From Magnetococcales bacterium (lineage in GTDB: Bacteria > Pseudomonadota > Magnetococcia > Magnetococcales > JADGBX01): a stretch of 42,105 bases of DNA. How positions within the stretch are numbered: the stretch's first letter is position 1; each line of letters begins with the position of its first letter. A program made the translations under genes and the position numbers. Of this stretch, positions 15,914-24,240 are shown in pieces. The notes beneath the pieces are model-generated. The model saw nothing but the letters and a program-made list of their open reading frames with translations. It searched no databases and was not told where the DNA came from. The stretch lies in assembly GCA_015231265.1 (NCBI GenBank), contig JADGBX010000010.1, forward strand, positions 1-42,105. The letters are read 5' to 3'.

Positions 15914-18427
15914 TTGACCACCAACGGCAATCGACCGCTCCGCTTATTGATCCTTGATCCGAGTGCTATCGCGCTCGCCCTCTTCGCCCGCCATGTCGAG
16001 CGGCTATCCGATCTTGAGATAGGCAGACGCTTTCGTACCCTCGAAGAGGGATTGAAAGCACTGGAAGAGGAACGATACGATGTGGTCTGCCTCAACCCCA
16101 CCTTCCCCCCTGTTGAGATGCACGCCTTCGTCAGAGCATCCGTTCAGAAACATGCGACTCCCGTTCTTGCAACCTCCCCGGCACTGGCCGAGAATGGTGG
16201 CGGGGCCATACTCCACTTGATGGAGGCCGGAGTCTCCGATCTCTTTCTGCAAAGTGACTCCTGGATCGACGAGTCATCGGGCAACTTGGGAGAACGACTC
16301 TCCGAAGCGGTCAAACGCCTCACCTTTCTCAAACCCCTCAAGGAGATTCAGGACTCTTTGAAGAGTCGCTCTGATCGAGCGCTTCTACCGCCACCTGAAC
16401 CACAAGCAATCAATCTAATCGTTATTGGCGGTGATTTGGGCTCTTTGGAACCGTTTCGTACTCTTCTGGCAGCACTACCAGAGACGTTTCCAATCCCGAT
16501 CATCGGTATGATCCGCCTCAACGAGGCACTCCGTTCGGCACTGCCGACCTGGATTCAGCAGCACACCCCATTGACGGTGCGTCAACCGGAGAATGGGCGC
16601 GTTCCCAAGGCCGGCTCCCTCTATCTTCCACAGCCGGGAACCAGAATTAACATCGACCCCAAGGGCCAGATGCAGGTCACGACGACGGAAACCGCCTCCG
16701 ACGACTCACCGCTTGACGCCACCCTGATCAGCGTTGCTGATAACCTGAAGGCAACGGGCGCAGCCATCATGCTCTCGGGATTGGAGTCCGACGGACTCAA
16801 AGGTGCACTTGCCCTCACCAGACAAGGTGGAACTCTCTGGGCATTGGAACCGGAAACGGCTCTGGCAGAGGATCTCCCGGCATCATGTATCGGACTCGAT
16901 GTTGCAGGTCGCACCGATACGGCCACGGAACTCGCGAACGCCTTAGTCGCCCTCACCGGCATGGATCAAATCACTGAAGAGACCTCCGTAACCGCCGCAG
17001 CATCCACTGATCAGGGCGATGAGGAGGGCGCTCTATTGATGGTGGTCGAAGACAGCCCCACCCAAGCCTTCCAAATGAAACGGACCCTGGTCAATGCCGG
17101 CTTCCGTGTGGTCACGGCCAAAGATGGACAGGAGGCTCTTGAAACCCTGGTCGATCAGAAACCGACTCTGGTCCTGAGCGACATCTCCATGCCACGGATG
17201 AACGGGTACGAATTGTGCCGTGCCATCCGACGCAATCCCTCTCTCAGTGACCTCCCCGTCATGCTGGTGACCGCCCTCTCCAATCCTGCCGAAATTCTCG
17301 AAGGTCTCGATGCCGGTGCCGACAACTACCTTGTCAAACCGTGGAAGGAGGATGGCCTTCTGGCTAACGTTGCCTCCCTTTTGGAAGAGGCGGAACAGCC
17401 CGGCGGCGTGGTGCGTGACACAGGCATGACCATCCGCTTCTCCGGACGGGAGTATCACGTCTCCACCGGCAAACGACAAATTCTTGAACTTCTCCTCTCA
17501 ACCTATCAGAGTGGCGTCGAACAGGGCAAAGCGCTTCTGGACAGCCAGTTGGAGCTTCAGGTTCTCAACCAACAACTTGTCGAGCAGGCAACCCGGCTGA
17601 CAGAACTGAACGACTCTCTTCGTGAAGAGATCAAAACCAGGATCGAGACCCAACACTCCCTGGAACAGACGATGGACGAATTGAAACGGGCCAACCGCGA
17701 GTTGAGCAGTTTTGCCTACATCGTCTCCCATGATCTGAAAGCCCCCTTCCGATCCATTGGTTCACTCACCAGTTGGCTTGCTCAAGACTACGCCGATCAT
17801 CTCGACAAGGAGGGGCGGGAACTGGTCACTCTTCTGGCGAATCGCGCCGAACGGATGAACGGTCTGATCGAATCTCTGATCCAGTACACCAATGTTGGCC
17901 GAGGTGATGATAAGATTGAGGAGACCGACCTCAATCGCATTCTCAACAAGGTGATTGCCGCACTGAACGCTTCTGAAGCGTACGACTTTCACATCCCCTC
18001 ACCTCTGCCCAGGGCACAAGTCAACACCACGCGGATTACCCAGGTCTTTCACCACATTCTACATAATGCTCTACGATTCTCGGATAAGATGGACGGGCGC
18101 GTCACTATCCGCCATGAAGAGACCGATGAGAACCACATCTTCTACTTCACCGATGACGGACCAGGGATTGAACCACGCCATTTTAGTAAGATTTTCCAAA
18201 TTTTTCAGACACTACAGCCCCGCGATCAGTTCGAGACGGCCGGGGTTGGACTGGCTCTGGTCCGCAAAACCGTCGAACGCTATGGTGGAGCGATAGAGGT
18301 CGCCTCTGAACCGGGACACGGCAGCACCTTCACCGTTACACTGCCCAAGAACCCGAAACAGCACATCCCCAAGGAGTCGGAAACGACACCCACACTTCCC
18401 AACACCCGCGCCAACATCTTGTCATAA
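15914..18427 (+). CDS. Pseudo-CheB (inactive receiver + inactive methylesterase) fused to REC - HisKA - HATPase kinase
   Basis: 837 residues from TTG 15914, preferred because AAGGG lies 9 nt upstream; TTG 15872 is an alternative adding 14 residues. Residues ~10-116 have a receiver fold, but Asn61 (VVCLNPTFPP) replaces the phospho-Asp. Residues ~166-348 align along their length with the CheB encoded at 26823, sharing FP.PII, the PKAGSLYLP strand and the LSGLESDG loop. Of the catalytic triad, Ser is Asp174 (IGGDLGS for VGASTGG), His is Arg201, and only Asp293 is kept. An intact REC follows (about 372-492, Asp423 in VLSDISMPRMNG, Lys in YLVKPW), then a RQIL..LLSTY linker and coiled coil (530-590). 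HisKA has His606 in VSHDLKAP; HATPase has Asn718 and DDGPGIE. The kinase half looks active. Role inferred: a kinase docking where CheB docks. Confidence 0.88.
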   Translation: MTTNGNRPLRLLILDPSAIALALFARHVERLSDLEIGRRFRTLEEGLKALEEERYDVVCLNPTFPPVEMHAFVRASVQKHATPVLATSPALAENGGGAILHLMEAGVSDLFLQSDSWIDESSGNLGERLSEAVKRLTFLKPLKEIQDSLKSRSDRALLPPPEPQAINLIVIGGDLGSLEPFRTLLAALPETFPIPIIGMIRLNEALRSALPTWIQQHTPLTVRQPENGRVPKAGSLYLPQPGTRINIDPKGQMQVTTTETASDDSPLDATLISVADNLKATGAAIMLSGLESDGLKGALALTRQGGTLWALEPETALAEDLPASCIGLDVAGRTDTATELANALVALTGMDQITEETSVTAAASTDQGDEEGALLMVVEDSPTQAFQMKRTLVNAGFRVVTAKDGQEALETLVDQKPTLVLSDISMPRMNGYELCRAIRRNPSLSDLPVMLVTALSNPAEILEGLDAGADNYLVKPWKEDGLLANVASLLEEAEQPGGVVRDTGMTIRFSGREYHVSTGKRQILELLLSTYQSGVEQGKALLDSQLELQVLNQQLVEQATRLTELNDSLREEIKTRIETQHSLEQTMDELKRANRELSSFAYIVSHDLKAPFRSIGSLTSWLAQDYADHLDKEGRELVTLLANRAERMNGLIESLIQYTNVGRGDDKIEETDLNRILNKVIAALNASEAYDFHIPSPLPRAQVNTTRITQVFHHILHNALRFSDKMDGRVTIRHEETDENHIFYFTDDGPGIEPRHFSKIFQIFQTLQPRDQFETAGVGLALVRKTVERYGGAIEVASEPGHGSTFTVTLPKNPKQHIPKESETTPTLPNTRANILS

Positions 18428-18498
18428 TCTGCGATTGTCTTTGATGAGAGATGGGTGTAGCGTGTGAATACCCCTGTCTTTCACGTTGGAGAACGACT

Positions 18499-19287
18499 AT
18501 GGCCCCTCCGGAACCCTCCCTGGACGCTCTCATCGCAGCAGCGCAGCGTGAACAGCTCTCCCTGGATGATCAAAAGAAATTGGTAGCTGAGCTGCAACGC
18601 TCCAATGAGGAACTCAAGCAGTTCGCCTATGTCGTTTCCCACGATCTCAAAGCACCCCTGAGGGCCATAGGCTCCTTGGCACAGTGGATTGTCGAAGACT
18701 ATGCCGAGGCGCTGGACGAAGATGGGCAAGAGCAGCTCTCTCTGCTGCAATCGCGTGTCAAACGGATGGAGAACCTGATCAACGGCGTTCTCCAATACTC
18801 GCGCATCGGTCGCCTTCGGGATCAATGGGAAGAGGTGGACATGGGGCAGCTTCTCCCGGAGATCATCGATCTTCTGGCACCCCCGGAGACAATTCACGTG
18901 ACGGTTGCCGGTGATCTGCCGACCATCCAGGGCGAGAAGGTACGACTGGGACAACTGTTTCAGAATCTCCTTTCCAACGCCATCAAGTTCATGGACAAAC
19001 CCGAGGGACGGGTAACAATCTCCTGTCATCAGGAAGAGAGCATGTGGCGATTCAGCGTCGAGGACAACGGTCCCGGCATTGATGCCAAACACCACGAATC
19101 GATTTTTCAGATTTTTCACACTCTTCAAGCCAGAGACACCTTCGAGAGCACCGGAATCGGTCTCACCCTGGTCAAAAAGATCGCTGAACTGCACAACGGC
19201 ACCATCCAGGTCGACTCTTCACCCGGCAAAGGATCCCGCTTCATGGTTCTGCTTCCCCGAAGCCAGACGGCAGAAAGGCAGGAGTAA
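18499..19287 (+). CDS. Small soluble histidine kinase (HisKA - HATPase)
   Basis: 262 residues with no sensor domain. A short N-terminal helix (about 8-40) leads into HisKA with His48 in VVSHDLKAPLRAIGSL. HATPase motifs are QNLLSNAIKFMD, EDNGPGID and ESTGIGLTLVKK. It is clearly paralogous to the kinase half of the preceding pseudo-CheB fusion (same HDLKAP core, IFQIF.TLQ.RD and GRVTI stretches), suggesting local duplication. ATG 18499 has GGAGAA just upstream. Its TAA overlaps the next ATG by one base, so it is translationally coupled to an Rcp1-like receiver, its probable partner. With no input domain it presumably takes its signal from a bound protein. Confidence 0.9.
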   Translation: MAPPEPSLDALIAAAQREQLSLDDQKKLVAELQRSNEELKQFAYVVSHDLKAPLRAIGSLAQWIVEDYAEALDEDGQEQLSLLQSRVKRMENLINGVLQYSRIGRLRDQWEEVDMGQLLPEIIDLLAPPETIHVTVAGDLPTIQGEKVRLGQLFQNLLSNAIKFMDKPEGRVTISCHQEESMWRFSVEDNGPGIDAKHHESIFQIFHTLQARDTFESTGIGLTLVKKIAELHNGTIQVDSSPGKGSRFMVLLPRSQTAERQE

Positions 19288-19709
19288 TGGCAATGAACAG
19301 TACTCGTCCGATTCTACTTCTTGAAGATGACCGTGTTGACGCCATGACGGTCAAACGGGCTCTCAAGGCGATCAAAGTGAACAATCCCCTTGTCACCGTA
19401 AGCAATGGTGAAGAGGCTCTTGAGTGGCTCAATCATGAGGAGAACGAGATCCCCTGCATCACTTTGCTGGATCTCAACATGCCCAGAATGAACGGCATTG
19501 AGTTTCTTGAAGCGGTCAAGAACCATAAGGAGTTTCGCTCCATACCGGTGATCGTTCTGACAACCTCCAAAGATGAACTGGACCGGATCAAGAGCTTCAA
19601 TCTCGGTGCTGCGGGATATATGGTCAAACCTGTCGATTATGTTCAATTCGTCGAAGTGATGCGGACCATCAACATGTACTGGACATTAAGCGAGCTTCCT
19701 TCGCAGTGA
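19287..19709 (+). CDS. Rcp1-like receiver-only response regulator
   Basis: 140 residues, one REC domain. The pocket is LLLEDDRVDAMTVKRAL, phospho-acceptor Asp62 is in ITLLDLNMPRMNGIEFL, the switch region is VIVLTTSKDE and the Lys is in GYMVKPVDYVQF. This DLNMPRMNG form is the one usually encoded next to phytochrome-like HDLKAP kinases. The ATG at 19287 overlaps the kinase stop (TAATG); ATG 19293 would have better spacing from GGAG. Direct coupling to the upstream kinase makes a cognate pair nearly certain. No output domain is present. It ends 13 bp before cheR, so it may also connect to the chemosensory genes. Confidence 0.92.
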   Translation: MAMNSTRPILLLEDDRVDAMTVKRALKAIKVNNPLVTVSNGEEALEWLNHEENEIPCITLLDLNMPRMNGIEFLEAVKNHKEFRSIPVIVLTTSKDELDRIKSFNLGAAGYMVKPVDYVQFVEVMRTINMYWTLSELPSQ

Positions 19710-19722
19710 GCACTCTACTCTC

Positions 19723-21366
19723 ATGACTCCTCCTGAACTTGACGCTTTCTTCACACTGGTTACAGAAAAGACCGGCCTGGTTACACAGCCGGAAGACCGC
19801 ATCACCCTTCAGGAGAAGATACGACAGCGGATGACGTCACTGCATCTCTCCTCCCTGACACATTACACCACCCTGCTCAAGTGCGATGACATTACCAGCC
19901 GCAAGGAGTGGCGGGAGCTGGTGCTTCTGTTAACCACAGGGGAGAGTTACTTTTTTCGGGACAGTGGCCAGATCACCCTTCTGCGAACACGCATTCTGCC
20001 GGAACTGATTCAATCCCGGCAACACGATCGAACCCTGAACATCTGGAGCGCAGGCTGTTCAACCGGTGAAGAGCCCTACACCCTTGCAATTATTCTGGAT
20101 CAGCTTCTCCCCTTCTGGGATGAGTGGCAGGTGACGATTCTCGGCACGGACATCAATGAAGCTTCGTTGGAGAAAGCATGTTCCGGCCACTATAGCCCCT
20201 GGTCGTTTCGCAAGGTGCCTCCGGCCATTATCAACCGCTTCTTCAACAAGGAGAAGAGTGGCGACTATACGCTGGAAACGCGCATCCGTCAGATGGTCAC
20301 CTTCAAGAAGATGAATCTGATTGAAGATGCCTTGCCCGACCCGCTGTTATCCACCATGGGACTGGACCTGATCGTCTGTCGCAACGTCTTCATCTACTTT
20401 GATCAAGAGACCGTCCAGAAGCTGGTGGGGAAGTTCTCGGGATACCTGCGGCCCAACGGCTATCTGATGACCGGCCATGCGGAGCTGTCCACGAAGGAAC
20501 CCGCGGGACTTCTGAGCCGAATCCACCCTGAATCTGTGATCTATCAGAAACCCTCTGGAATTCTCTCCAGCGCAGTGCCAAACGCTTTTCAAGAGAGCAC
20601 ACCCTCCCCAACCATTACCACGACATCTCTACCCTCCAAAATCGACCAGCCTTCACACTCCACTCGACGGAATGTGACACCACCTACCTCCCCATTCATA
20701 CCCCCCTTCCAGGAAATGACACGTAAACCCAGAGCGCTCGGCGACACACCATCCATCGCATCCATCAAGTCGCCAGCGTCTTCTGTCGACAAACTACCAA
20801 CGCTCTCACCACAGGGAGATCACTCCTCTCGTGACGACCACGGCAATTCCGACACATCATTGCCACTTGAGGAGATGAAAACAGCCTTCTCGAAACAGGA
20901 TCACCGTGCCGTCATCCAACACGGCGAAATAGTAACGACGACCGATCTCTCCCCATCCGATCAGTTCGACTACTGGTATCTATTAGCCAGAAGTCATGCC
21001 AATGTAGGGCAGAGACAGCACGCCCTCGATGCCTGCGAAGAAGCACGGGCACTCCAGGAGTTTCATGCCGGGCCGCTGTTCCTCATCGCCTGCATTCGAC
21101 TGGAATCAGACGGACACCGAGACAGTGACACCGTGAAACAGGTGGAGAAACTCCTCAATCAGGTCCTCTATCTGGATTCGGATCACATCCCAGCCTACCT
21201 GGAGCTGGCAGCTATTCATCAACAGAGAGGTGATGACAAGCGGGCACGAAAATACCGCACAACCGCCCGCGACATCCTCACATCCATGGATCCGAAAGCA
21301 CGCGTTGAAGGTTTCGAGGAGTGGAGTGTGCAGGAGTTGATGTCGCAGGTGGATACGCTGCTCTGA
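19723..21366 (+). CDS. cheR: CheR-type chemoreceptor methyltransferase with C-terminal TPR-like region
   Basis: 547 residues. An N-terminal helical domain (1-75) precedes the S-adenosylmethionine-dependent methyltransferase (about 75-280), with TGESYFFRD, SAGCSTGEEPYTLA (cofactor loop), GTDINEASLEKA and LIVCRNVFIYFD all present. It methylates glutamates on the cytoplasmic helices of chemoreceptors. A Pro/Ser/Thr-rich linker (about 285-385) leads to TPR-like helices (about 405-525: YWYLLARSHANVGQRQHALDA, AYLELAAIHQQRGDDKRARKY). CheR-TPR fusions are typical of Wsp-class and related systems (WspC). It follows the Rcp1-like gene by 13 bp and opens the chemosensory core, which continues with CheW, the receptor, CheA and CheB. 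Confidence 0.95.
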   Translation: MTPPELDAFFTLVTEKTGLVTQPEDRITLQEKIRQRMTSLHLSSLTHYTTLLKCDDITSRKEWRELVLLLTTGESYFFRDSGQITLLRTRILPELIQSRQHDRTLNIWSAGCSTGEEPYTLAIILDQLLPFWDEWQVTILGTDINEASLEKACSGHYSPWSFRKVPPAIINRFFNKEKSGDYTLETRIRQMVTFKKMNLIEDALPDPLLSTMGLDLIVCRNVFIYFDQETVQKLVGKFSGYLRPNGYLMTGHAELSTKEPAGLLSRIHPESVIYQKPSGILSSAVPNAFQESTPSPTITTTSLPSKIDQPSHSTRRNVTPPTSPFIPPFQEMTRKPRALGDTPSIASIKSPASSVDKLPTLSPQGDHSSRDDHGNSDTSLPLEEMKTAFSKQDHRAVIQHGEIVTTTDLSPSDQFDYWYLLARSHANVGQRQHALDACEEARALQEFHAGPLFLIACIRLESDGHRDSDTVKQVEKLLNQVLYLDSDHIPAYLELAAIHQQRGDDKRARKYRTTARDILTSMDPKARVEGFEEWSVQELMSQVDTLL

Positions 21367-21518
21367 CCCCTCATCCACCGCAGCCTCCATCGCGACAATA
21401 AACAACGAAAAGTGCTGATCGCACCATATTTCAATTGGGTTCACCATCGAAATTTGCTTCACTGTAGTGTGTGGGTCATGGAATAGCACCTGTCTCCAGC
21501 AGCGAATCATGGATCATC

Positions 21519-22613
21519 ATGACAGATGAGAATAGCGAAACCCCGGGCAGTGATGCCATCGATACCGGAAGCACCATGATGCAGATGGAGGGTTTCCCCT
21601 GCCTGATCTTCAGACTGCTGGATAAGCTTTACGGGATCGACACCCAGTGTGTTCGTGAGATCGTCCGCCTCCCGGAAGTGACTCCGGTGGAGTCCGCTCC
21701 CAGACACGTTGTGGGTGTGATCAATCTACGTGGTCGTGTCATTCCGATCATCGATCTCAACCTGCGTCTCGGCAGACGTCCGGAACGCTACCGACTCTCC
21801 GATGCCATCCTTGTTATTGAGGTCAGTGAGCACCTCTTCGGCGTGATTATCAGTGAAGTGAGAGAGGTACGCTTTCTCGGCGACACTGATATCGACCCCA
21901 CACCGATTCTGACCGAGCAGGAGAACGGCAACAGCATCGGCCGGGATGTAGCGCGGGTGGATGACGAAATGGTGTTGATCATTCACCAAGACCGCCTGCT
22001 GCTTTCGGGAATTCCGGACGCGCTCCACGATATCGATGAAGAGGAGTCTGCCGACTCCTTGAGTGAACGGCGACTCTTCAACCCTGAAGCGAGCGACGAA
22101 GAGCGCACCATTTTCCAGGAGCGGGCCAAACGACTGCTCTCGATTCTCGACAGTCATGAATTGAGCGGACTGGTCTCTCTGGCCATCGTCCAGCTTCAAG
22201 ATGAACTGCTGGGCGTGATGCTCGACAGGGTACGAGGGTTTACACAGGTGCGCGAGATGACGCCGATTCCCTGTACACCACAGCACATCGTCGGCAACAT
22301 CAATCAACGGGGAGATATCCTGACCCTGGTCGATATAACAGGCACCCTCGATATTCCATCCCTGTCGAATCGAAAACCTGACAAGGCAATGGTGGTCAAT
22401 CTGGAAGAGATGACCGTCGGTTTGATGATCCATAATGTTCTGGATGTGATCCATATCCTCCCGGAGCAGATCGTTAAATCACCCATCGCCTCCAGCGCCT
22501 TGAAACGTGAACACACCCAGGGAGCACTCCCCTATGGCGACAGAATGCTGAGTGTTCTCAATCTGGAGCAGATCCTTCAAGGAGAGACTCTGGAAGTTGA
22601 TGAACGCATTTGA
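21519..22613 (+). CDS. Tandem CheW coupling protein (two CheW domains in one chain)
   Basis: 364 residues from ATG 21519; a GTG at 21471 would add 16 unconserved residues. The first CheW domain (about 25-165) reads CLIFRLLDKLYGIDTQCVREIVR, HVVGVINLRGRVIPIIDLNLRLG and AILVIEVSEHLFGVIISEV. The second (about 220-355) reads SLAIVQLQDELLGVMLDRVRGF, HIVGNINQRGDILTLVDITG, AMVVNLEEMTVGLMIHNV and MLSVLNLEQIL. CheW bridges CheA to receptors in the array. Most loci encode single-domain CheW, and Wsp loci have two separate genes (wspB, wspD). The fusion fixes a 1:1 ratio and could bridge neighbouring array units (inference). A 152-bp gap separates it from cheR. Confidence 0.93.
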   Translation: MTDENSETPGSDAIDTGSTMMQMEGFPCLIFRLLDKLYGIDTQCVREIVRLPEVTPVESAPRHVVGVINLRGRVIPIIDLNLRLGRRPERYRLSDAILVIEVSEHLFGVIISEVREVRFLGDTDIDPTPILTEQENGNSIGRDVARVDDEMVLIIHQDRLLLSGIPDALHDIDEEESADSLSERRLFNPEASDEERTIFQERAKRLLSILDSHELSGLVSLAIVQLQDELLGVMLDRVRGFTQVREMTPIPCTPQHIVGNINQRGDILTLVDITGTLDIPSLSNRKPDKAMVVNLEEMTVGLMIHNVLDVIHILPEQIVKSPIASSALKREHTQGALPYGDRMLSVLNLEQILQGETLEVDERI

Positions 22614-22739
22614 TGCCATTGTGAATACTATGATTCTGCTGTTGAGGTGCGAACCATCAGAAACAGTCAGACCATCACCCAAACGACGACGCAGCTTCAG
22701 CCACTTGAGGGAGCCCCACAGATCTTCGGGGAATGACGC

Positions 22740-24182
22740 ATGAACCAGACCGCTCTTTCTTTCCGACTCAAGACCAATTTTGCTCTGGTCATCCTTCTGA
22801 TGCTTATTCTCGGCGTCATCTCCATATTCGTGATGCAGAATCTCTCCAGTCTCACCGTCAAGCTCCATAAACACCCGTACACGGTGAGCACCGCCGCCCT
22901 ACGCATTGATGGCAACATCCTGAAGATTCAGACCGCCATCGAACAGGTGGTCAAAGCCAAGAGCGTTGCCGAAGTGCAATCGTTCAAACAGCGTATTGAG
23001 ATGATTGAGCAGCAGGTCCACTCTGATTTTTCAATCATCAAGGAGCGCTTTCTCGGCGACAAACAGCGGGTTGTTTCCGCCCAGGAAGCGTTCAAAGGGT
23101 GGAAGCCCACCTGGGATGAGATCATTGCCTTGATGGCGACTGGCCAGCAGGAGAAAGCGCTGACCATCGTCAACACCGATCGCGGTGCTCAAGCCGACGG
23201 CCTTGACGCCGTGATGAATGAGTTTATCGAGTTTGCAGACGGCAAAGCCAACGCTTTCCTGAACAATGCCATCGAAGAAGAGAAGCAGTCGGTGATGATC
23301 ATCTCAATCCTGATCGGTATCGCTGTTCTGGTGGGGTGGTGGTTTGCCCGAGCGGCAACCCAGTCTCTTGGTGAGATTGTCTCGGTTATCTCCACCTCTT
23401 CCGCCCAAATCGCCGCCACCATCAACCAACAGGAACGCATCACGGCCCAACAAACCTCTTCAATCAATGAAACCAATACCACCATGGAAGAGTTGGGCGC
23501 ATCGGCCCGTCAATCGGCTGAACAGTCCGAATCAGCGGCAGACAACGCCCAGAAGGCGCTGCAACTGGCAGAAAACGGTGTCCAGTGGGTGGAGGAAATG
23601 ATGGAAAGCATGAAGGGGACTGAAGAGCGGGTCGAGGCCATCGCCCGGCAGATTCTCTCACTCAGCGAACAGACCAGTCAGATCAGCTCCATCACCAACA
23701 CTGTCACCGACTTTGCCAATGAGACCAAAATGTTGGCGATGAATGCCGCCGTGGAGGCGGTTCGGGCCGGTGAACACGGCAAGGGGTTCTCGGTTCTGTC
23801 GGTGGAGATTCGCAAACTGGCTGATGAGAGCAAACGCTCGGCAGAACGCATCAACGGTCTGGTGGAACAGATTCAAAAAGCGACCAACACCACCGTCATG
23901 GTCACTGAAGAGGGCACGAAAACCGTCAACAAAGGCATGGAGATCGCCCGCAATACCTCCGAGACATTCAATCAGGTTACGCGCTCGGTCAACTCCGCCT
24001 CCCAAAGCGCCCAACAGATCTCCATGAATGTCCGTCAGCAGGCCGTCGCCGTCAAGCAGGTGGTAGATGCCATGCAACTGCTCAATACCGGCTCCAAGGA
24101 GAATGCCTCGGGTATCTCTCAAATCAAATCCGGCATACAACTGCTCAAGGAGACCTCCCAGAAACTGCAAAGCATGATCTGA
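22740..24182 (+). CDS. Methyl-accepting chemotaxis protein without an evident HAMP domain
   Basis: 480 residues. TM1 (about 11-33) and TM2 (about 185-203) bracket a periplasmic ~150-residue all-helical domain of the four-helix-bundle kind. The cytoplasmic part (204-480) goes straight into Ser/Gln/Ala-rich coiled-coil heptads; I see no HAMP consensus between TM2 and the signalling helices. The hairpin tip near 328-362 (ETKMLAMNAAVEAVRAGE, GKGFSVLSVEIRKLADES) is well conserved and binds CheA and CheW. The protein ends QKLQSMI with no NWETF-type CheR-tethering pentapeptide. It is the only receptor in the locus, which matches the WspA position between CheW and CheA genes. Confidence 0.95.
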   Translation: MNQTALSFRLKTNFALVILLMLILGVISIFVMQNLSSLTVKLHKHPYTVSTAALRIDGNILKIQTAIEQVVKAKSVAEVQSFKQRIEMIEQQVHSDFSIIKERFLGDKQRVVSAQEAFKGWKPTWDEIIALMATGQQEKALTIVNTDRGAQADGLDAVMNEFIEFADGKANAFLNNAIEEEKQSVMIISILIGIAVLVGWWFARAATQSLGEIVSVISTSSAQIAATINQQERITAQQTSSINETNTTMEELGASARQSAEQSESAADNAQKALQLAENGVQWVEEMMESMKGTEERVEAIARQILSLSEQTSQISSITNTVTDFANETKMLAMNAAVEAVRAGEHGKGFSVLSVEIRKLADESKRSAERINGLVEQIQKATNTTVMVTEEGTKTVNKGMEIARNTSETFNQVTRSVNSASQSAQQISMNVRQQAVAVKQVVDAMQLLNTGSKENASGISQIKSGIQLLKETSQKLQSMI

Positions 24183-24240
24183 TCATGTGCTTCCCGTATT
24201 CACTTAATGTGCGCTTTTCCTATCGGACGAGGCAGCGATC

